DNA from: CAYSBA01 sp964429075 [NCBI: uncultured bacterium]
GTDB lineage: Bacteria > CAYSBA01
Direction: 5' to 3'
Assembly (NCBI GenBank): GCA_964429075.1
Contig: CAYSBA010000120.1
Location: 1 to 5,086 of the forward strand
DNA length: 5,086 nucleotides
In this document: positions 1 through 5,086 of the stretch, in pieces
Numbering within the stretch: the stretch's first letter is position 1
Layout: each line of letters begins with the position of its first letter
Made by a program: the position numbers and the translations under genes
Notes under the pieces: generated by a model
What the model was told of the DNA's origin: nothing
Database searches by the model: none
The model's input: only the letters and a program-made list of their open reading frames with translations

Positions 1-1200
1 CTTTTCTATAAGGCTATACAGATGTCTAAATAGATTTCGTGTAAATTGAATTATCCTTTTTTCACTCCTGTAATTAATCTCCAGAGGGATAACCTTAGGC
101 TCCGGTGCTGTTACAAATCTTTCTTTTCCTGTTATTAGGTCTCTTAGAATTGTATAATCTGTTCCCCTAAAACCATAGATTGCCTGTTTTTTGTCGCCCA
201 CTATACAGAGAGTGCCCTCTGCATGAGATAGTGCCTCATCTATAATTAAACGTAAAAAGTTCCACTGGAGCCTTGATGTATCCTGAAACTCATCAATAAA
301 GATGTGGCGCAATTTTACACCAAGCCTGACATATGATGAGGTTATATTAAAGCTTTCCACCATCCTTTTGTTTGCAAAGTAGATGCGCGATAAAAGTATA
401 TCACCCTTTTGTTTTTCAATCTTATAGAAGACTTTGTTGTAAATCCTGTCTAAGATCAGTGAAGATAGGGTCTTTTTAACAAACGAAGGAAAATTTTTCT
501 TTATGTATGAATTACTATTCGATTTAAGTATGTCAAGAACTTTTAAAAATCTTTCGTAATCAAAATTGCCATATAAAGATTTATTTTTTTGTATGAATTT
601 ATTCAAAAAACTATTAAGATAATAAAGGATAGAATTTTCTATCTCTATTTTTAAACTATCAATACTTTCCAAAAGATCAGTTGTAAATCGCTGTAGAGAG
701 GAGTCATGATTATCTCTTGATAACTCATAATAGAATGCCTCTTTAAAAAGCTCTTTTGCATAAGAATCAAAGATTATTCTATAATCCAGAAATGATTTTT
801 CATAGGGCAAAAGGCTTTTGTAAACCTCAGACGCAAAGCTGTCTATGGTGCTGACTCGTAAAAAATTTTTTCCATTTATGAGTGATTCGAGCAGATTCTT
901 TGCCTTGTGGGCTACTAGGTCTATGTTGTTACCAAATTCATTAAGAAGAGTTTTTATTTCTTCAGATTGTAAGTCTTTCTCTTCAAGACTTTTCTGTGCA
1001 ATTTTAACAAGCCATTGATAGATTCGTTCCTTCATCTCTTTTGCAGCATTGTTGGTAAATGTAATTGCAAGTATGTTTTCTGGGTTGCTGTATGGAATAG
1101 CTTCTGAAAGAAGGAATCTTACTATCCTTGATGTGAGTCTATATGTCTTGCCAGTGCCTGCTGATGCATCGAGGATAATAAATTTATCTACTGACAACAT
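1..1200 (-). CDS. UvrD-family helicase, AddA/RecB-like, N-terminal part (partial, runs off left edge)
   Basis: This frame is open for 400 codons from ATG 1200 to base 1, with no stop seen. It encodes the first helicase domain of a superfamily 1A DNA helicase of the AddA/RecB (exonuclease V) type, which unwinds double-strand ends for recombinational repair in the cytoplasm. Visible motifs are Walker A ASAGTGKT (residues 12-19), motif Ia ITFTNNAAKEM (46-56), motif Ib STIDSF (117-122), Walker B/DExx IDEFQDTS (302-309), motif III GDKKQAIYGFRG (335-346), and the start of motif IV, INYRSE (375-380). ASAGTGKT and IDEFQDTS resemble RecB/AddA-type proteins more than UvrD itself. A long, Lys/Asn/Ile-rich, poorly conserved insert fills about 125-280. 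The C-terminal helicase half, and the nuclease domain if there is one, lie outside the window, so AddA versus a nuclease-less helicase cannot be decided. The start follows the YchF-like stop by 8 nt. An in-frame stop at 1216-1218 leaves this ATG as the natural start. Confidence 0.9.
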   Translation of the reverse strand, partial: MLSVDKFIILDASAGTGKTYRLTSRIVRFLLSEAIPYSNPENILAITFTNNAAKEMKERIYQWLVKIAQKSLEEKDLQSEEIKTLLNEFGNNIDLVAHKAKNLLESLINGKNFLRVSTIDSFASEVYKSLLPYEKSFLDYRIIFDSYAKELFKEAFYYELSRDNHDSSLQRFTTDLLESIDSLKIEIENSILYYLNSFLNKFIQKNKSLYGNFDYERFLKVLDILKSNSNSYIKKNFPSFVKKTLSSLILDRIYNKVFYKIEKQKGDILLSRIYFANKRMVESFNITSSYVRLGVKLRHIFIDEFQDTSRLQWNFLRLIIDEALSHAEGTLCIVGDKKQAIYGFRGTDYTILRDLITGKERFVTAPEPKVIPLEINYRSEKRIIQFTRNLFRHLYSLIEK

Positions 1201-1208
1201 TTTCAACC

Positions 1209-2282
1209 CTACACATTAAATTTTATATGTAAGATATCTCCGTCCTGAACAATATAGTCTTTGCCTTCAAGTCTCAACAGACCCTTTTGTCTTGCCTCCT
1301 TGAGACTCCCTATTTTTATGAATTCTTCAAAACCAATTACCTCAGCCCTGATAAATCCCCGTTCCAGATCTGAGTGGATCTTACCAGCTGCCTTTTTTGC
1401 GTTTGTACCACGTTTTATAGGCCAGGCCTTTACTTCATCACTGCCAACAGTAAAAAAACTTATAAGATCAAGGGAGTCAAATATAGCCTTTGTGAGCCTT
1501 GCACTTGATGACTCTTCTATCCCGAGTTCCTGCATAAATTCTACTCTCTCTTCTTGATCAAGCTCCATTATTTCTGACTCAAGCCTTCCGCAGAGTACAA
1601 TAAGATTCGAATCATTAATTTCTATTGCTTTTTTAATTTTATCTTCTATTTCTCTGGTATTAGGAAGATCTTTTTCATCAATATTTATTACATGAATAAT
1701 TGGTTTTATACTAAGAAATTGATATTTCTTTAATGTATCTTTAAATCTATCTTCAAGATTCAAATCAACCAATCTTCTGCCATTTTCGAGGTGATCCTGC
1801 ATTATTGTTAACATCTCAAGATCAAGAGGATCAATCTTTTTCCCCTTTTTCTTCTGGTCGTTTATCCTTTCGATCCTTTTTTCTATAAGGATCATATCGT
1901 TGAGTATCAAAAGGTCTGTAAATTCAACAATATCTTTTTGGGGATCAATATCCCGCATGTATGGTGCATTCTCTGATTCGAATGACCTTACCACGTTTAC
2001 AATTACATCTGCATCAAGTAGGACTTTAATAAACCTTGATTCACCCTCTTTGCCCCATTCAAGTCCTGGAATATCCCACATTTCAATAGTGGCTGGGGTT
2101 GTCTTTTGTGGATTGAATATCTCAGAAAGACGATATAGTCGATGATCTATCACTTTCATTCTCGCCTCGTTTATATCCGCATCAGGCATACCGGTTGGTG
2201 TAGTCTTTATTCCTGTCCCACACAGGGCATTGAACAGTGTTGTTTTACCTGTGTTTAAAAATCCTGCAAGTACTGCCTTCAT
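1209..2282 (-). CDS. Divergent YchF/OLA1-family P-loop NTPase with C-terminal TGS domain
   Basis: This 357-residue protein is close to the usual YchF length (about 363). YchF/OLA1 proteins are Obg-related NTPases, often ATP-preferring, that associate with ribosomes and stress responses. The P-loop is GFLNTGKTT (7-15), followed by LFNAL. Switch II starts at DIPG (70-73). A charged helical, probably coiled-coil, segment spans about 120-175. The NIDE motif (200-203) stands where YchF has NxxE instead of the GTPase NKxD. The TGS domain (about 274-357) is strongly conserved: AWPI, AAGKIHSD, GFIRAEV, EGKDYIVQDGD and terminal FNV. The G domain departs from canonical YchF. PNVGKS is LNTGKT, the TIEPN switch I motif is replaced by ADIN, and the glycine-rich loop after DIAGL is about 4 residues shorter. 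It may therefore be a paralogue rather than the housekeeping copy, so ychF is not assigned. Its ATG lies 3 nt after the fumC stop, behind a good SD. Confidence 0.9.
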   Translation of the reverse strand: MKAVLAGFLNTGKTTLFNALCGTGIKTTPTGMPDADINEARMKVIDHRLYRLSEIFNPQKTTPATIEMWDIPGLEWGKEGESRFIKVLLDADVIVNVVRSFESENAPYMRDIDPQKDIVEFTDLLILNDMILIEKRIERINDQKKKGKKIDPLDLEMLTIMQDHLENGRRLVDLNLEDRFKDTLKKYQFLSIKPIIHVINIDEKDLPNTREIEDKIKKAIEINDSNLIVLCGRLESEIMELDQEERVEFMQELGIEESSSARLTKAIFDSLDLISFFTVGSDEVKAWPIKRGTNAKKAAGKIHSDLERGFIRAEVIGFEEFIKIGSLKEARQKGLLRLEGKDYIVQDGDILHIKFNV

Positions 2283-2285
2283 ATT

Positions 2286-3674
2286 TTACTCCTTTTTTAT
2301 TGTACCCTTTGCAATTTTGTTAAGATCAAATACATTTTTTAAATTAATACCAAGCTCATTAGCTGCCTCGACAATTGTAAGACCATTTTCTTTCGCATAG
2401 TCCACAAGCTCAGCAGTCCTATCATATCCGATAAGTGGTGCAAGAACTGTTGCACTCATCAATGTAGCTTGTGCATATCTTTTCATCTTTTTCATATCAG
2501 GCTCAATCCCTGAAAGACATCTATCATTGAAGAGATTGAGACACATCGATACAACCTTTATCTGCTCCAGCAGTGCAAATATTATAAGAGGTTTTGCTGT
2601 GTTCAGCTGAAAATGGGACTCAGTATTTGCCCACATAACTATATGATGCATACCGCGTGCATAGAGGCAACCCATAATCACAGATTCAGACTGTGTTGGG
2701 TTTACCTTACCGGGCATGATGGAACTGCCAGGTTCATTTGCAGGGATTTTTAGCTCTGATAATCCGCACCTTGGGCCTGATGCCATCCATCGAATATCAT
2801 CAGCAAGTTTGAAAAGGGCCTGGGAACATCTTTCGATCGAAGAAGAGAGAGATAACAGTGGATCATGTGAGGACATAAGGTAAGACTTTGTAGACGCAGG
2901 TTTTAAAGGAATATGTAACATCTCAGATAGTATCTTACAGATATTACTGTCAAAACCATATGCTGTATTTATTCCGGTCCCTACAGCTGTACCACCAAGT
3001 GGTAGCTCAAAAAGTTCTCGTAAGGCATCTTTTATCTTTTTTTCTGCTGTCTTTATTCTTGCAAGATGTGACTCAAGTTCCATTCCGAAGGTAATTGGAA
3101 GGGCATCCATAAGATGTGTCCTTCCACACTTTATAACATCGCTCCATCTTCTGCTTTGATTTTTTAAGGTCTTTTTTATCTTTGACAATGCAGGGATCAG
3201 TGATCTATGTGTTTCCAGTATGGCAGCTATATGCATTGCAGCAGGGAATACATCGTTTGTGGATTGACCCATATTAACGTGATCATTGGGATGGATAAAT
3301 CCCTTTGTAACCCTTTTACCATCTGCAATTTCATTTGCAAGGGTGCTGATGGCCTCATTTACGTTCATATTTGTCTGTGTTCCACTACCAGATTGAAAAA
3401 CACCAAGACGAAAATATTTATATGGTTTTTCCTGTAGTATCTTTTCTGCTGCCTTTTTTATAAGACTACACCTTCTTGCATCAAGCCTTTTAAGTCGTTT
3501 GTTGGTTTCAGCAGCAGCTATCTTTATATACAGAAGTGCTTCGATGATTGGCCAAGGAATTAGAGGATGGTCGGGAAAGTTTTCCATAGCCCTTTTTGTT
3601 TGAGCACCATAAAGTACATCGAAAGGAACTTCTATTCCACCAAGGGTGTCTTTTTCTGTTCTTTTATTTTCCAT
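2286..3674 (-). CDS. fumC: Class II fumarate hydratase (fumarase C)
   Basis: This 462-residue enzyme interconverts fumarate and (S)-malate in the TCA cycle, or in its reductive branch. The class is iron-free, oxygen-stable, cytosolic and normally homotetrameric. Numbering from ATG 3674, the substrate-site motifs are SGSGTQTNMN (95-104), HPNDHVN (128-134), STNDVFP (138-144), GRTHLMDALP (184-193; His187 aligns with the catalytic base) and GGTAVGTG (227-234). The fumarate-lyase signature GSSIMPGKVN (316-325) supplies Ser317, Lys323 and Asn325. Fumarase is favoured over aspartase because it has GRTH rather than GRTQ, GSGTQ rather than GAGTS, and PGKVNP rather than PAKVNP. The length matches E. 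coli FumC (467). Local oddities are FQLN where FumC has FELN (about 355-358) and APLIGYD where NPHIGYD is usual. A longer reading from GTG 3683 was rejected because that codon lies in the SD sequence. It is the first gene of a probable three-gene minus-strand operon. Confidence 0.94.
   Translation of the reverse strand: MENKRTEKDTLGGIEVPFDVLYGAQTKRAMENFPDHPLIPWPIIEALLYIKIAAAETNKRLKRLDARRCSLIKKAAEKILQEKPYKYFRLGVFQSGSGTQTNMNVNEAISTLANEIADGKRVTKGFIHPNDHVNMGQSTNDVFPAAMHIAAILETHRSLIPALSKIKKTLKNQSRRWSDVIKCGRTHLMDALPITFGMELESHLARIKTAEKKIKDALRELFELPLGGTAVGTGINTAYGFDSNICKILSEMLHIPLKPASTKSYLMSSHDPLLSLSSSIERCSQALFKLADDIRWMASGPRCGLSELKIPANEPGSSIMPGKVNPTQSESVIMGCLYARGMHHIVMWANTESHFQLNTAKPLIIFALLEQIKVVSMCLNLFNDRCLSGIEPDMKKMKRYAQATLMSATVLAPLIGYDRTAELVDYAKENGLTIVEAANELGINLKNVFDLNKIAKGTIKKE
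2289..2294 (-). promoter_or_regulatory. Ribosome binding site of the YchF-like gene, inside the fumC 3' end
   Basis: AAGGAG forms the last two sense codons of fumC (Lys-Glu). The fumC TAA follows directly, and the site is 6 nt before ATG 2282. Ribosomes terminating on fumC would sit on this SD, which favours coupled re-initiation. Confidence 0.8.
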
Positions 3675-3681
3675 TATAGGC

Positions 3682-3687
3682 ACCTCC
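3682..3687 (-). promoter_or_regulatory. Ribosome binding site of fumC (decides the start)
   Basis: GGAGGT on the minus strand lies 7 nt before ATG 3674, a near-ideal SD and spacing. The alternative in-frame GTG (3683-3681) overlaps the last two bases of this SD and has no SD of its own, so ATG 3674 is the start. Confidence 0.85.
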
Positions 3688-3704
3688 AGTTTTATAAGGC
3701 TATT

Positions 3705-3733
3705 AGTTTACAACTTTAATTGCAAATTGTCAT
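3705..3733 (-). promoter_or_regulatory. Candidate sigma70-type promoter for fumC and its operon
   Basis: Read on the minus strand, ATGACA (3733-3728, 5/6 to the -35 consensus) is followed by a 17-nt spacer and TAAACT (3710-3705, 4/6 to the -10 consensus). The start would be near 3698, giving a leader of about 24 nt that carries the GGAGGT site. The -10 match is modest and the region is AT-rich, so chance matches are possible. Confidence 0.45.
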
Positions 3734-3777
3734 GTACTTATGGAAAGAATCAGGATCAATATTTTAGATGATTATTA

Positions 3778-3805
3778 TTGATTTTTTCGCTTTATCTTGT
3801 ATAAT
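3778..3805 (+). promoter_or_regulatory. Sigma70-type promoter for the epimerase gene
   Basis: The -35 is TTGATT (3778-3783, 4/6 to consensus), followed by a 16-nt spacer and a perfect -10 TATAAT (3800-3805). The predicted start falls at 3812-3813. A3813, preceded by C, is the favoured purine and is the A of the chosen ATG. This position implies a leaderless transcript and explains why no SD is seen before that ATG. Confidence 0.65.
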
Positions 3806-3812
3806 GCCTCAC

Positions 3813-4928
3813 ATGAAGGTCCTTGTAACAGGTGGAGCTGGCTTTATTGGAAGTCATCTGGTAGACAGACTTGTTGAACAGGGTCACAGAGTAAGAATCC
3901 TTGATAACCTCAGGAAACCTGTTCACACCAACAGAATACCGGATTATTTAAATAAAGAGGCAGAATTTCTATATGGCGATGTAAGACTGAAATCAGACTG
4001 GGAAAGGGCCCTTAAGGATATTGATGTGGTATTTCACCTTGCTGCATATCAGGACTATCTTCAGGATTTTTCTACCTTTTTTCATACAAACACTGTAGGC
4101 ACTGCCATTTTGTTTGAAGTTGCGGTGGAAAGGGGGCTTGAGTTTCATAGGATTATTATAGGCTCTTCTCAGGCAGTCTATGGTGAAGGTAAGTACATAT
4201 GCCAGAAGGATGGCATCCAGTATCCTGACATCAGATTAAAAAAAGACCTCGATCAGGGCAGGTGGGATATACTTTGCCCGATATGTGGAGAAAAGATGGA
4301 TCCTGACTGGACAGATGAATCGAGGGTAAATCCAGTCAATCAGTATGCAATGAGCAAATATACTCAAGAGATGATAGCCTTTTCTATGGCCAAGAGATAC
4401 AACTTCCCTGTAACAGCACTCAGATTCTCAATCGTTCAGGGACCAAGACAATCATTCTATAATGCCTATTCAGGTGCATGCAGGATATTCTCATTGAGCT
4501 GTTTTTTTGATAGGGCCCCTGTGGTCTTTGAAGATGGCATGCAGATACGCGATTTTGTAAACATTGAGGATGTGATTGATGCATGCATGATAGTGATGGA
4601 TCATCCAGATGCACCCGGCAGATCCTTCAATGTGGGCAGTGGTAAAAAGTACAGGATCATTGATTTTGCAAGGATGGTGATAGAAGAATTTGGGAAGGAT
4701 TTTGAGCCCGTAGTTCCGGGTAAATATAGATTTGGTGATACAAGACACATCTTTTCAGACATATCGGCAATCAAAAAGCTCGGTTATAATCCAAAAAGAG
4801 ATGCAAAATACAGTATAAAAAAATATCGTGAGTATATAGAATCAGATCGTAAAAGTCTAGATGATTATGCCACCCTTTTCCTTGAGCAGATGGAGAAGAT
4901 GGGGGTAGTCCTTTCTGTTAAGAAATGA
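3813..4928 (+). CDS. NAD(P)-dependent nucleotide-sugar epimerase, extended SDR, dTDP-L-rhamnose 4-epimerase-like
   Basis: This 371-residue extended short-chain dehydrogenase/reductase probably epimerises a nucleotide-linked sugar for O-antigen or glycan synthesis in the cytoplasm. Numbered from ATG 3813, it has the Rossmann motif GGAGFIG (7-13), Asp31 at the end of beta2 (an NAD ribose ligand in the family), GDV (55-57), HLAA (75-78), catalytic Ser119 in SSQAVYGEG, and YxxxK as Tyr178/Lys182. Substrate-side motifs are LRFSIVQGPRQ (203-213), FEDGMQIRDFV (239-249) and FNVGSG (272-277). The overall pattern, including an insert at about 126-170 with a CPICG knuckle (155-159) and an RHIFSDIS stretch, recalls dTDP-L-rhamnose 4-epimerases as I remember them. 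The exact substrate is an inference, and a UDP-sugar epimerase is possible. The frame extends back to ATG 3768, with ATG 3804 between. ATG 3813 is chosen because it gives the standard SDR N-terminus and fits the promoter. The stop overlaps the next gene. Confidence 0.88.
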   Translation: MKVLVTGGAGFIGSHLVDRLVEQGHRVRILDNLRKPVHTNRIPDYLNKEAEFLYGDVRLKSDWERALKDIDVVFHLAAYQDYLQDFSTFFHTNTVGTAILFEVAVERGLEFHRIIIGSSQAVYGEGKYICQKDGIQYPDIRLKKDLDQGRWDILCPICGEKMDPDWTDESRVNPVNQYAMSKYTQEMIAFSMAKRYNFPVTALRFSIVQGPRQSFYNAYSGACRIFSLSCFFDRAPVVFEDGMQIRDFVNIEDVIDACMIVMDHPDAPGRSFNVGSGKKYRIIDFARMVIEEFGKDFEPVVPGKYRFGDTRHIFSDISAIKKLGYNPKRDAKYSIKKYREYIESDRKSLDDYATLFLEQMEKMGVVLSVKK

Positions 4929-5086
4929 TCTCTGATCTTGAGTTTAACAACTTTTTAAACTGGTTTTTATCTACAGAACTTGGATACAGATATTCTTTGG
5001 ATGATTTTTTGATACAGTCTGGGTTGCTGCCCTTCTTTTATAAAAGTATTATAAATTACAGAGGGTCACTGATTGTAGATATAGAC
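4925..5086 (+). CDS. Unidentified protein, N-terminal 54 residues (partial, runs off right edge)
   Basis: An open frame starts at ATG 4925, overlapping the epimerase stop by 4 nt (ATGA), and stays open to the window end. The peptide begins MISDLEFNNFLNWFLSTELG and ends in GSLIVDID. It is rich in aromatic and hydrophobic residues but shows no clear signal peptide or transmembrane run. The product is not recognised. A short beta-strand-like LIVDID at the cut end could be the start of a catalytic domain, but nothing decides this. The stop-start overlap points to translational coupling with the epimerase. Membership of the same sugar or surface-polysaccharide pathway is therefore likely, but it is inferred from position only. 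The upstream SD is weak (only AAG at 4920-4922), as is common for coupled starts. Confidence 0.7.
   Translation, partial: MISDLEFNNFLNWFLSTELGYRYSLDDFLIQSGLLPFFYKSIINYRGSLIVDID

Larger units (their letters stand above)
3675..3812. promoter_or_regulatory. Divergent intergenic control region between fumC and the epimerase gene
   Basis: This very AT-rich stretch of 138 nt separates the two divergent starts. It holds a candidate promoter for each direction, with the two -35 boxes 44 nt apart so that the promoters do not overlap. It also holds the fumC SD, an imperfect palindrome (3711-3729) and a 7-bp inverted repeat (3755-3761 / 3776-3782). No RNA gene or riboswitch-like fold was recognised. 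Confidence 0.75.

Noticed and set aside
1261-1557. Plus-strand frame of 98 codons inside the YchF-like gene
   Set aside because: It lies wholly within a well-supported minus-strand gene, has no recognisable protein features, and is a reverse-strand shadow.
1900-2145. Plus-strand frame of 81 codons inside the YchF-like gene
   Set aside because: It is Ser/Ile-rich, without motif or SD, and antisense to the conserved G-domain coding region.
3207-3437. Plus-strand frame of 76 codons inside fumC
   Set aside because: It is antisense to the conserved SGSGTQ, HPND and STND region of fumarase, and its composition is not protein-like.
2286-3674. Aspartate ammonia-lyase as an alternative to fumarase
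   Set aside because: GRTH, GSGTQ and PGKVNP are the fumarase forms; aspartases have GRTQ, GAGTS and PAKVNP.
3693-3703. 11-mer TATAAGGCTAT shared by positions 7-17 and 3693-3703
   Set aside because: One copy is within coding sequence and the other in the fumC leader. A single short match in AT-rich DNA is not evidence of a repeat family.
3768-3812. N-terminal extension of the epimerase from ATG 3768 or ATG 3804
   Set aside because: The best upstream SD-like AGGA is 12 nt from ATG 3768. The extension is encoded by the promoter boxes, and the SDR fold normally begins with MKVLVTGG at ATG 3813.
4420-4748. Two overlapping minus-strand frames (4420-4614 and 4491-4748)
   Set aside because: Both are antisense to conserved epimerase sequence (FEDGMQIRDFV, FNVGSG) and show no family features.

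Overview
The window is AT-rich bacterial DNA, densely packed with five protein genes, the outer two cut by the window edges. The proteins use many AGA/AGG arginine and ATA isoleucine codons. Strong Shine-Dalgarno (SD) sites precede two genes, and gene gaps are short or overlapping. This looks like the chromosomal housekeeping DNA of a low-to-moderate-GC bacterium, possibly a Nitrospirota-like or deltaproteobacterial-type anaerobe. That placement is an impression from codon use and gene types; no phylogenetic marker is present.

Layout. From about 3674 down to 1, three genes run on the minus strand as a tight unit: a class II fumarase (fumC), a divergent YchF/OLA1-type P-loop NTPase with a C-terminal TGS domain, and the N-terminal 400 residues of an AddA/RecB-type UvrD-family helicase that runs off the left edge. 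The gaps are 3 and 8 nt, and each downstream SD region overlaps the end of the preceding gene, so the three are probably co-transcribed and translationally coupled. From 3813 rightwards on the plus strand lies an extended-SDR nucleotide-sugar epimerase resembling dTDP-L-rhamnose 4-epimerases. It overlaps by 4 nt (ATGA) the start of an unidentified gene that runs off the right edge. No RNA gene, mobile element, CRISPR array or convincing terminator was seen.

The two units diverge from a 138-nt intergenic region (3675-3812). It holds one candidate sigma70-type promoter for each direction, a 7-bp inverted repeat overlapping the epimerase -35, and an imperfect palindrome in the fumC promoter spacer. 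The epimerase's perfect TATAAT lies so close to the best ATG that transcription should start at or next to that ATG, with no SD. This predicts a leaderless mRNA.

Functionally the window joins central metabolism (fumarate/malate), a ribosome-associated-type NTPase and DNA double-strand-end processing on one side, and surface-sugar synthesis on the other. No wholly new system is evident. The most notable points are the predicted leaderless start, the altered switch regions of the YchF-like protein, and the cysteine-bearing insert in the epimerase.
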